A program made the translations under genes and the position numbers. Source: DATAVB01 sp036267955 (lineage in GTDB: Bacteria > Actinomycetota > Actinomycetes > Mycobacteriales > QHCD01). From it: DNA of 64,000 nt. The notes beneath the pieces are model-generated. The model searched no databases. It was given only the letters and a program-made list of their open reading frames with translations, and was not told the DNA's origin. Below are positions 8,821 to 16,212 of this stretch, piece after piece; position 1 is the stretch's first letter, and each line of letters opens with the position of its first letter. The DNA is taken from positions 1 through 64,000 of the forward strand of contig DATAVB010000011.1 in assembly GCA_036267955.1 (NCBI GenBank). The letters are read 5' to 3'.

Positions 8821-9573
8821 ATGATGGTCGCCGGTCTGGCAGCTCGGGCGGTGCGTGCGGTCGCCACGGCCAAGCGCGCGCAGGGACTGGCGGACAGCGT
8901 CGTGCAGTCCCTGGGCTCCTGGCGCGATCCGGCGGCGAAACTACGTCGTCGCCGGCAGCGGGCCCGGATCGCGCTCTACCTGCGGGTCGTCGGTGCTGCC
9001 GTTGCCGGTGTCCTGACCGGTATCGCATTCGCCGACGGCGACATGCTGATCGGCGTCTTCATCGGACTGTTCACTGCCGCCCTGATCTATGCGGTCGTGC
9101 AGTCCGGGCTGGTCGTCTGGCACCTGCAACGCACGCCGATGCCGGTCGCTCCGCCTGCGCTGCCGCCGGCCGGATCCGGCGCCCGCAAGCCGATGGAGAC
9201 GCTCGCCGCCCGGGAACGGACCCTGGGCGAGTTGCTCATTCTGCTGGGTCCGGCGGCCGGCGACACGGCGGCCGAGGCACGCAGTGCGGCCACCGTGCTG
9301 CGGGGTTGTGCCGACCGCATCGTCACGTTGGAGTCGGCCCGTCGGGACGCGCCGGCGGACGCGGCGCCGGATCTGCGGCAGGCCTTGGAGGTCGCCGACG
9401 AACAATTGGACGGCGGCGTGCATGCGTACGAGCGGCTCGTTTCCGCCGCCGCGAAGGCGGTGTCGGCGGCCAGCGGCAATCCCGCCGCGGCGCTGGCCGA
9501 CACTCGGCTGCGCGACGCGGCCGACGCGCTGAACGGCTTCGCTGCCGGGATGCGCGAGATCGACACCCACTGA
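8821..9573 (+). CDS. PspM-like integral membrane partner of PspA
   Basis: The 250-residue protein has a basic N-terminal region, two adjacent transmembrane helices near residues 55-100 (VVGAAVAGVLTGIAFADG and MLIGVFIGLFTAALIYAVV) and a helical, Ala-rich cytoplasmic C-terminal domain. Length, topology and position directly after pspA match the PspM/Rv2743c type of membrane anchor. Tandem ATG codons at 8821/8824 are both usable. It probably shares the pspA transcript, since the gap is 15 bases. The assignment rests on synteny and topology rather than a catalytic motif. Confidence 0.72.
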   Translation: MMVAGLAARAVRAVATAKRAQGLADSVVQSLGSWRDPAAKLRRRRQRARIALYLRVVGAAVAGVLTGIAFADGDMLIGVFIGLFTAALIYAVVQSGLVVWHLQRTPMPVAPPALPPAGSGARKPMETLAARERTLGELLILLGPAAGDTAAEARSAATVLRGCADRIVTLESARRDAPADAAPDLRQALEVADEQLDGGVHAYERLVSAAAKAVSAASGNPAAALADTRLRDAADALNGFAAGMREIDTH

Positions 9574-9577
9574 CTGC

Positions 9578-10840
9578 TCAGCGGTCCGGCAGGCACGCCG
9601 CCCGCCTGCTGGTGAGCAGCGCCCGGTCGGCGTCCGTACCGGCCAGCTCCAACGCCCGGTCGTACGCCACCACCGCCTCCTGCAATCTCCCCAGCCGGCG
9701 GAGCATGTCCGCGCGGCAGGCCGGCAGCAGGTGGTAGCGGGGGAGCCGATCCTCGAGGCCGTTGAGCAGCTCGAGCCCGGCCGCCGGCCCTTCGAACTCG
9801 GCCACCGCGACTGCCCGGTTCAACCGGACCACCGGCGATCCGGTGGTGTCCTCCAGCTGTGTGTAGAGCGCGACGATGCGGCCCCAGTCGGTCGTCCGCG
9901 GGTTCGTCGCCCGGGCATGTTCGGCCGCGATCGTCGCCTGCAACAGGTACGAGCCCACGTCGCCGCGTGCCGTGGCACGGTGCAGCAACGCCAGTCCTTC
10001 GGTGATGTCACCGGTATGCCACCGTCGACGATCCTGATCGGCCAGCAGTACGATTCGGCCGCGGTCATCGACCCGGGCGTCCCGCCGGGAATGCTGCAGC
10101 AGCATGAGCGCTGCCAACGCCGTTGGCTCGGTCTCGTCCGGCAGCAGCGCGTCGATGACCCGGGTGAGCCGGATCGCCTCGCCGGCCAGTGAACGGCGCA
10201 CCGGGCCCGCTCCGGAGGAGGCGGCGTACCCCTCGGTGAAGATCAGGTACAGCACCGCCAGCACACCGGACAGCCGGGCCGGGAGCTCGTCGCCGGCCGG
10301 GATCCGGTACGGAATGCCAGCGGCGGCGATCTTCTTCTTGGCCCGGGTGATCCGGGCCGCCATCGTCGATTCGGTAACGAGGAACGCGCGGGCCACCTCG
10401 GCCGTCGTCAGGCCGCCGACCATGCGCAGGGTCAACGCGACCCGACCCTCCAAAGCCAAGGCCGGATGGCAGCAGGTGAAGAGCAGTCGCAGCCGTTCGT
10501 CCGGGATGGCCGACTCCGGGTCGAGCAATGCGTCGTGGACCACCAGGTCCTCCGGGCCCGCGGTCAGATCGTCGGTGACCAGCAGCGGCAGTTTGCGGTG
10601 CAGCGTCGCGTCCCGGCGCAACCGGTCGGTGGCGCGCCGACGCGCCACCGTCATCAGCCAGGCCTCGGGTTGCCCGGGCACCCCGTCCCGTTCCCAGCTC
10701 TCCAGGGCCGAGGCGAACGCGTCGGCGAGGGCCTCCTCGGCGACGTCGAGACTGCGCACGATCCCGGTCAGCAGGGCCAGCAGCCTGGCCCATTGCGCAC
10801 GGTGCACCGTCTCCACTGCACGGCTCGCCGGTGAGGTCAC
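9578..10840 (-). CDS. ECF42-type RNA polymerase sigma factor with C-terminal TPR-like domain
   Basis: The 420-residue protein has sigma region 2 near residues 12-80 (EEALADAFASALESW) and region 4 near 115-185 with the FTCCHPALA signature of the ECF42 group. About 230 residues of helical repeat (TPR-like) follow and are required for activity in studied members. ECF42 factors usually have no anti-sigma factor and are encoded beside a YCII/DGPF protein. Such a protein is present at 11814, but an RpiR gene lies between them. The GTG start at 10840 has no clear ribosome site. It ends four bases from the convergent pspM stop. Its targets cannot be seen here. Confidence 0.9.
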   Translation of the reverse strand: MTSPASRAVETVHRAQWARLLALLTGIVRSLDVAEEALADAFASALESWERDGVPGQPEAWLMTVARRRATDRLRRDATLHRKLPLLVTDDLTAGPEDLVVHDALLDPESAIPDERLRLLFTCCHPALALEGRVALTLRMVGGLTTAEVARAFLVTESTMAARITRAKKKIAAAGIPYRIPAGDELPARLSGVLAVLYLIFTEGYAASSGAGPVRRSLAGEAIRLTRVIDALLPDETEPTALAALMLLQHSRRDARVDDRGRIVLLADQDRRRWHTGDITEGLALLHRATARGDVGSYLLQATIAAEHARATNPRTTDWGRIVALYTQLEDTTGSPVVRLNRAVAVAEFEGPAAGLELLNGLEDRLPRYHLLPACRADMLRRLGRLQEAVVAYDRALELAGTDADRALLTSRRAACLPDR

Positions 10841-10861
10841 AGTTTCATTGTGGTCATTGGG

Positions 10862-11767
10862 TTATTGCCGCTGCTGATGGTCCCGTACGGCGTCGGACGT
10901 GGCGGCGAGCGCGGCCGTGGTGGCGGCGTAGGTGCGTTGCGCGACGCCGATGTAGACGCAGTCCAGGATCAGCATCTGCGCATGCCGGGCCGACATCGCG
11001 CCGGCCCGGAACGGGGTCTCGCGGGCCGCAGTGGTCAGCGTGATGTCGGCGACCTCAGCCAGCGGTGAGCGCGGGAAATTGGTGACAGCCACGGTTTTCG
11101 CGCCGGTGGCGTGCGCGGTGCGCAGTGCCTCGACCGTCTCCCGGGTCTGCCCGGTGTGACTGACCGCCAGGGCGACGTCGCCTCGGCCGAGCAGCGCGGC
11201 GCTGGAGAGCGCGTCGTGCACGTCCTGCCAGAAGAATGCGGCCCGGCCGATGTGGTGCAGTCGCAGTTGCAGGTCGATCCCGATCACGGCACTGCCGCTG
11301 ACGGCGTAGATGTCGATCTTGCGCGCCTTCGCGAGCAGCGCGACCGCCTGCTTGACCGCCGCGACGTCGAGTTGGGCGGCTGTCTCCTCGATCGCTCGGG
11401 TGTCGACGTCGACGAGACTGGTGAGGACCCGGTCGAGCGGATCGCGGGGATTGATGGTGGCGCTCAGGCCCTTCGTCCAGGTGCGGGCCTCGGCGCGGCC
11501 GGCCTCGGTGGCCAACTGCAGTCGGAACTCGGCGTACCCGGGCAGCCCGAGCGCCCGGCAGAACCGGGTCACTGTCGTGAGCGAGGTGCCCGACCGGTGG
11601 GCCAGGGCGGAGATGGTCGAGGCCGCGGCCTTGGCCGGGTCGGCGAGCACCTGCTCGGCGACCCGGCGTTCGGCGCCGGTCAGGGTGGGCAGCAGCCCGC
11701 GGATCCGTCCGTCAACGGTCGGTCCGGGCCGCCGTTCCGGGGAATCTTTTTCACTGACCGCTGTCAT
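10862..11767 (-). CDS. MurR/RpiR-family transcriptional regulator
   Basis: The 301-residue protein has an N-terminal RpiR helix-turn-helix (STISALAHRSGTSLTTVTRFCRALG split over two helices) at about residues 20-95. A SIS sugar-phosphate binding domain follows from about 130 (IDIYAVSGSAVIGIDL and LAVSHTGQTRETVEAL). Such proteins control amino-sugar, MurNAc or pentose genes in response to sugar phosphates. A NagK-like kinase and a broken SIS isomerase about 3 kb away are plausible former targets. The ATG at 11767 is chosen because the RpiR domain begins there; the upstream open frame overlaps the YCII gene. It is inserted between the sigma factor and YCII gene on the same strand. Confidence 0.9.
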   Translation of the reverse strand: MTAVSEKDSPERRPGPTVDGRIRGLLPTLTGAERRVAEQVLADPAKAAASTISALAHRSGTSLTTVTRFCRALGLPGYAEFRLQLATEAGRAEARTWTKGLSATINPRDPLDRVLTSLVDVDTRAIEETAAQLDVAAVKQAVALLAKARKIDIYAVSGSAVIGIDLQLRLHHIGRAAFFWQDVHDALSSAALLGRGDVALAVSHTGQTRETVEALRTAHATGAKTVAVTNFPRSPLAEVADITLTTAARETPFRAGAMSARHAQMLILDCVYIGVAQRTYAATTAALAATSDAVRDHQQRQ

Positions 11768-11813
11768 GGCGGTGAGTATTCTTCGGCCGCCCGATGGTGT
11801 CAAAGACCCCGGC

Positions 11814-12152
11814 TCACCTGACGAGTGGCCGGACCTCGATGGCGTCGTCGGGCAGCACCGGGATGTCCTTGGCGATCTCGATCGCCGTGTCCAGATCGGC
11901 CACATCGACGAGATAGAAGCCGCCGAGATGCTCTGCGGCTTCGGAGAATGGCCCGTCGGTGACCAGCACCTCGCTGCCCGAGTGGCGGACGGTGGTGGCG
12001 GTCGGGGTGGGGCGCAGCTCGGCCCCACCCACGATCGACGATCCGTGCTTTGCGGCGAATGCCTCGTGCTCGGCGTACATGTTCTTCGATTCGACGTCGG
12101 TCAGGGCGGTGTAGGCCTCTTCGCGACCGACGAGCAGCAGTGCGTACTTCAT
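11814..12152 (-). CDS. YCII/DGPF-domain protein (ECF42 partner)
   Basis: The 112-residue protein is a complete YCII-related (DGPF) domain: MKYALLLVG at the start and VTDGPFSEAAEHLGGFYLVD in the middle, which gives the family its name. The ATG at 12152 has an AGGAGG 6 bases upstream and discards a 26-residue upstream extension. DGPF proteins accompany ECF42 sigma factors and are often among their targets; their biochemical role is not established. Here the sigma gene is 1 kb downstream on the same strand, past an RpiR regulator. Confidence 0.9.
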   Translation of the reverse strand: MKYALLLVGREEAYTALTDVESKNMYAEHEAFAAKHGSSIVGGAELRPTPTATTVRHSGSEVLVTDGPFSEAAEHLGGFYLVDVADLDTAIEIAKDIPVLPDDAIEVRPLVR

Positions 12153-12245
12153 CTGGATCCTCCTGTTGCCGATGTGCGTTCTCGTCACCATGTCGAACGG
12201 CACGCACACGGATCGACAACAGGCTGACACATTTCTCGTTGGGGG

Positions 12246-13247
12246 TCAGCCTTTGGCAAGTTGCTGGCGCATTTCGACCAGTCGGTCGAAGTAGGCGTCG
12301 GCCTCCGGGTCGACGGTCCGGCGGACCGGGTCGGCGTCGTGCCACTCGATGATCTCCCGCGCGCCCTGCTCGTAGGGGATCGTCGCGACGTAGTCCGGGA
12401 CCAGGCTCTTGACCTTGGAATTGTCGAAAATGACCGAGTGCGTCTTGTCGCCGACCAGCCCGGGGCCCCAGTCGGGGTTGACCTCGGCGAACACGTCGGA
12501 CGGCATGTGCACGATCCGGGCGGTGGTGCCGGCGGCCCGGGCGACGATGTGGTGGATCTGGTCCCAGGTCAGCACGTCGTCGCTGGTGATCTGGAATGCA
12601 TCGCCGACGGCGCGCGAATTGCCCAGCAGCGGTACGAAGGCGCGGGCGAAGTCGTCGGTGTGGGTCAGCACCCACAGCGAGGTGCCGTCACCGTGGACCA
12701 CGACCTCCTTGCCGCGCCGCATGCGGTCCACGACCGTCCAACCGCCGGTGAACGGGACACCGGTGCGGTCGTAGGTGTGCGACGGCCGGACGATGGTGGC
12801 CGGGAATCCGGAGTCGCGGTGCGCGGCCGTGAGCAACTCCTCACATTCGATTTTCGCCCGCGAATACGCCCAGAATTCATTGATCAGCGGGGTGGATTCG
12901 GTGATCGGAAGTTTTCGCGGCGGCGTCTGGTACGCCGAGGCGGAGCTGATGAAGACGTACTGCCCGGTCCGACCGCTGAACAGGTCGATATCCGCCTGCA
13001 CGTGATCGGCGGTAAAGGCGACGAAATCCACCACGACGTCGAATTCCTTGTCGCCCAGCGCTTCTCGGGTTGCCGCGGCGTCCCGGATATCGGCCTGGAT
13101 CGACGTCGCGCCGTCCGGCAGCGCGCGCTTGGACGTCTGGCCCCGATTGAGGATCGACAGATCGATGCCTCGTTCGACGGCCAGCTTGGCCGCGGCCGCG
13201 CTGATTATTCCGGTACCACCGATGAAAAGGACCTTGAGCGACGTCAT
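12246..13247 (-). CDS. NAD-dependent epimerase/dehydratase family protein (extended SDR)
   Basis: The 333-residue protein has a Rossmann nucleotide site near the start (VLFIGGTGIISAAAAK) and the catalytic YxxxK as YSRAK near residue 139, with VFISSASAYQ before it. This is the extended SDR pattern of sugar-nucleotide epimerases and related reductases. The ATG at 13247 is preceded by GGGAG at 7 bases. Substrate cannot be told; the closest look is to uncharacterised epimerase-like proteins of about 330 residues. It is tandem with the YCII gene (93-base gap) and could be controlled by the nearby sigma factor; this is inference. Confidence 0.82.
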   Translation of the reverse strand: MTSLKVLFIGGTGIISAAAAKLAVERGIDLSILNRGQTSKRALPDGATSIQADIRDAAATREALGDKEFDVVVDFVAFTADHVQADIDLFSGRTGQYVFISSASAYQTPPRKLPITESTPLINEFWAYSRAKIECEELLTAAHRDSGFPATIVRPSHTYDRTGVPFTGGWTVVDRMRRGKEVVVHGDGTSLWVLTHTDDFARAFVPLLGNSRAVGDAFQITSDDVLTWDQIHHIVARAAGTTARIVHMPSDVFAEVNPDWGPGLVGDKTHSVIFDNSKVKSLVPDYVATIPYEQGAREIIEWHDADPVRRTVDPEADAYFDRLVEMRQQLAKG

Positions 13248-13321
13248 TGACAGGCTCCCGAATTCAAGCATTAGTGACGACTAAACCTTACGGCACAGGG
13301 GATACGGCCGGGTCGCGTCGC

Positions 13322-14125
13322 TCAGGCCGGTTTCGGCGCCGGCCCGCGTTGGCATCGGGGACACCAGAACGCGACCCGGTCGTAATTGCCGGTCCCCAGG
13401 CGGGCGGTGCGGATTGACGTGCCGCACCGGCGGCACGGCTGCCCGGCGCGCTGATACACCCAGTGCGTCGCGCCGCGGCGCAGGTCACCCGTCGTCGACT
13501 GCTCGGGATGCTGGCGGTTGGCGGACATGATGCGGTGCGCATTGTCGACAATGGACCGTACCGTCCCGATGTCGCCGGTCTCGGTCCACGGCGTGACGCC
13601 GGCCAGGAAGACGAGCTCGTTCTGGTAGAGGTTGCCCACGCCCGCCAGGGTGCGCTGATCGTGTAGCGCCTCGCCGATCGGGCGGCGCGGGTCGGCCTCC
13701 AGCCGCCGGGTCGCCTCGGCCGGATCCCAGTCCGGGCCGAGCACGTCCGGGCCCAGATGTCCGACCAGGTCGGCCTCTTCGGCGGTGGGCAGCAGCGTGA
13801 TGTCGTGCAGCCGGAAACCGAGCGCCTGCCAGTCGGCGTTGGCCAACACGGCCCGGATCTGGTGCGCCGGCCCGCCGTTCCACCGGGCCCCGGCGCGCAC
13901 CAGCCGCCAGGAGCCGTCCATCCGGAAATGGGTGCGGAGCGTCAGATCGGGTTCGATCCGGGTCAGCATGTGTTTGCCCCGGGCGAGCACCTCGCGGACC
14001 GTGCGGCCGGTCAGGTCGGTGGTGGCGAGCGCCGGCACTCGCAGGTCGGACCGGGTCAGCGGCCGGCCAGCCAGCGCGCGGTGCATCCGCTGTGCGGCCA
14101 GCCAGACCGTGTCACCCTCGGGCAT
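13322..14125 (-). CDS. nei: Fpg/Nei-family DNA glycosylase (endonuclease VIII type)
   Basis: The 267-residue enzyme removes oxidised bases and cuts abasic sites. It begins MPEGDTVWLAAQ, giving the N-terminal proline nucleophile (Pro2) and Glu3. It has a conserved lysine in ARGKHML near residue 51 and an H2TH region (LAGVGNLYQNELVFLAG). It ends with a CxxC...CxxC zinc finger (CRRC ... CPRC). PEGDT points to Nei rather than Fpg (PELPE). Nei and Lhr are neighbours in several actinobacteria; here the lhr gene is 5.8 kb away, separated by sugar genes. Confidence 0.92.
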   Translation of the reverse strand: MPEGDTVWLAAQRMHRALAGRPLTRSDLRVPALATTDLTGRTVREVLARGKHMLTRIEPDLTLRTHFRMDGSWRLVRAGARWNGGPAHQIRAVLANADWQALGFRLHDITLLPTAEEADLVGHLGPDVLGPDWDPAEATRRLEADPRRPIGEALHDQRTLAGVGNLYQNELVFLAGVTPWTETGDIGTVRSIVDNAHRIMSANRQHPEQSTTGDLRRGATHWVYQRAGQPCRRCGTSIRTARLGTGNYDRVAFWCPRCQRGPAPKPA

Positions 14126-14160
14126 CGCACCGTTCTAGCACGCCGGCCTCCCGGTGACAG

Positions 14161-14665
14161 CTAGTCCGTGAGACCGCGCTGCGCGTTGGTCTGGACCCGC
14201 CGCAACAGCTCGCGCAGCTGATCCCGTTCGGCGGTGGAGAAGCCGGCGTACCATCACCAGCACGACCTGCCGGCTGTCCAGGTCGCCGGCCCGCCGCAGC
14301 GCGGAGTCGAACGCCTGCTGGGCAAGGTATCCGGCCACATTGAGGTCGCGGCCGAGCGTGTCGCGGATCCGCACGGTCAGCATGGACAACACCATCCTCA
14401 TGCGCAGTCGTAGATGCTGATGCCGGTCGCCACCCCGACGTTGAGCGACTCCACCGGGCCGGCCATCGGGATCTGCACCACAAGATCGGCCGCGGCCAGC
14501 GTGGCGGCGCCGACACCGTCGGTCTCGTTGCCGACCACGAGCGCCAGTCGGCGGCCGCGCAGCGGCGCCATCGTCTGCAGGTGGGCGCCGTGCGGGCTGG
14601 TCACCACCACCTGGAAACCGGCGCCCCGCAAGGCCCGCACCGCCTCCGGTGGCGTGACACGGCGG
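14161..14665 (-). pseudogene. Decayed SpoU/TrmH-type RNA methyltransferase, C-terminal remnant
   Basis: Read on the minus strand from about 14665, the frame gives TPPEAVRALRGAGFQVVV, then the SpoU motifs LALVVGNETDGVG and IPMAGPVESLNVGVATG. At about 14405 the frame is lost after GISIYD, and the continuing sequence (RLRMRMVLSMLTVRIRDTLG) is in another frame. At about 14252 the frame shifts again, to a tail YAGFSTAERDQLRELL that ends at a TAG at 14161. No start or N-terminal domain is present. The remnant is therefore at least doubly frameshifted and truncated. Clustered sequencing errors could mimic this, but the loss of the N-terminal half cannot be so explained. Confidence 0.72.
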
Positions 14666-14999
14666 CGATATCTCCTCGGGGTGAATTTCCGCAAGTTGGT
14701 AAATCTGGTGGGCGATGGCCGGATCACGCCCGATCGTGCCTACGACGCCCTCCAGTGACTGGGCGTCGTAGAGCAGGATGTCCCACAGCGCCAGCCGATT
14801 GGTGGGGACCAGACCGCCGGCGCGGCCGGCGATCTCCATCGATAGGGCCTCCGGTGCCGAATACCTGCACGACCCCATCGGCGGTGACCGCCTCGGCGAT
14901 CAGCGCGTCCGCCTCGGCGATGTTGTCCCGCTGGGTTGGGGTGACCCGTTCGAGCACGTCGCGGATCGCCGCCGCACAACTGTCCTGGTCGACTGTCAT
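14666..14999 (-). pseudogene. Truncated, frameshifted SIS-domain sugar isomerase
   Basis: The ATG at 14999 with a GAGGAG upstream opens a frame MTVDQDSCAAAIRDVLERV ... VQVFGTG typical of the N-terminus of stand-alone SIS-domain sugar isomerases. The expected continuation HSR-x-x-x-MEIAGRAGG is interrupted near 14851. The downstream frame resumes at SMEIAGRAGGLVPTNRLALW, which fits loss of about 8 bases (2 modulo 3). The homology stops at AEIHPEE near 14672, where TrmH-like sequence begins. The C-terminal half of the SIS domain is gone, so the product cannot be functional. It is divergent from the sugar kinase at 15089, a usual partner of such isomerases. Confidence 0.75.
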
Positions 15000-15088
15000 C
15001 GCGTACTCCTCGATCTGATCGTGCGGTTTCGGGAATCCGCCGCAACGCCCGACATCCCACCCGGAAATCGGTCTAAGCTGCGCTGCTT

Positions 15089-16099
15089 ATGGCGGACGAT
15101 GAACTGCTGGTGGTCGGTATCGACGCCGGGGGCACCAAGGTGCGAGCGCTGGTGTGCGATCGCTACGGAGTTCGGCGCGGCACCGGGCTGGCCGCCGGCG
15201 CCAACCCGGTCTCCCGCGGAATCGCCGGCACCGTCGAGCAGCTCGAGATCGCCCTGCACGCGGCGCTGTGCACCGTCGACCGGTCCCGGGTTGCCGCTGT
15301 GGCGCTCGGGATGGCCGGTGCGGCGGCGTTCGCCCAGGAGCTGGCCGGCGTGCTGCCGGGCGTGGGGGAGCGGGCCGGGCTGCACTGCCCGTGGGTGCAG
15401 CTCTCCGATCTGGAGGCGGCATTCGCGGCCGGCAGCGCCGAGGACGACGGGCTGGTGGTGCTGTCCGGCACCGGTGCCTCGGTGGCCGAGATCCGCGACC
15501 GGCGGATGATCCGCTTTCTTGACGGCGCCGGCTGGCTGCTGGGTGACCTCGGGTCCGGATTCTGGTTGGGGTGCGAAGCCGCCCGGGCCGCGGTCGCCGA
15601 TCGCGAGGGTCGCGGCGAGCCGACGGCGTTGACCGCGCTGCTGGCCGAGCGGCTGGCGGTCGCGCCTCCGGCGCCGGGAATGCTGCCGGGCGCCGATCCG
15701 GGCATCCGAGAACTGGTCGCCGCGGTGTACCGCCGTACGCCGGTAAGCCTGTCGGAATTCGCGCCGCTGGTATCGCAGACCGCCGCGCAGGGCGACGCCA
15801 TCGCGCTGCGGTTGATCGACCGGGCCGCCGAGGCGCTGCTCGGCGAGGTCGCCCTGATGCTCCGCGATGTCTCGGCGTCCTGGGTGGTGCTGGCCGGCGG
15901 GGTGCTGCTGGCCGAGGGGCCGTTGCGGGATGCGGTCAGCCGCGGGCTCACCGAGCGGTCCGGGTTGTGCATCGGCTACGGCCGCGACGGGGCCGGCGGC
16001 GCCGTCTGGCGTGGCCTGCAGGAGGTCCAGGGGGCGCTGCCGGAGTCTCGGGCCGGTCGGCTCGCCATCCACTCCCGCCTCACCTCCGCGCAGGACTGA
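15089..16099 (+). CDS. BadF/BadG/BcrA/BcrD-type ATPase, N-acetylglucosamine kinase-like
   Basis: The 336-residue protein has an ASKHA-fold ATP site, with phosphate-1 motif GIDAGGTKVRAL at residues 10-21, GTGASVAE for phosphate-2 and VVLAGGVLLAEG for the adenosine motif. This pattern and length fit N-acetylglucosamine kinases of the BadF family. It probably phosphorylates an amino sugar released in cell-wall turnover. It is divergent from the broken SIS isomerase; in related loci the kinase, SIS protein and an RpiR regulator form a recycling set. The ATG at 15089 lacks a strong ribosome site. Substrate is inferred, not shown. Confidence 0.82.
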   Translation: MADDELLVVGIDAGGTKVRALVCDRYGVRRGTGLAAGANPVSRGIAGTVEQLEIALHAALCTVDRSRVAAVALGMAGAAAFAQELAGVLPGVGERAGLHCPWVQLSDLEAAFAAGSAEDDGLVVLSGTGASVAEIRDRRMIRFLDGAGWLLGDLGSGFWLGCEAARAAVADREGRGEPTALTALLAERLAVAPPAPGMLPGADPGIRELVAAVYRRTPVSLSEFAPLVSQTAAQGDAIALRLIDRAAEALLGEVALMLRDVSASWVVLAGGVLLAEGPLRDAVSRGLTERSGLCIGYGRDGAGGAVWRGLQEVQGALPESRAGRLAIHSRLTSAQD

Positions 16100-16143
16100 T
16101 ACCGGGCCGACGCCGGCGAGGTCGTTCCACGCACCCGCGCCGC

Positions 16144-16201
16144 CCATGATCATGAGGCAATTTTGTCGGCGATTCGCGGATCTATTGCCTCATGATCATG
16201 G
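16144..16201. terminator. Perfect 18-bp inverted repeat between convergent genes
   Basis: CCATGATCATGAGGCAAT at 16144-16161 is repeated exactly as its reverse complement at 16184-16201 with a 22-base loop. It lies between the kinase gene (+, ends 16099) and the dehydrogenase gene (-, ends 16213), so a bidirectional terminator is the simplest reading. It is unusual because it is AT-richer than its surroundings, contains the nested palindrome CATGATCATG in each arm and has no clear T-run. A dispersed palindromic repeat element is an alternative. Confidence 0.6.
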
Positions 16202-16212
16202 AATGGGTGGGG

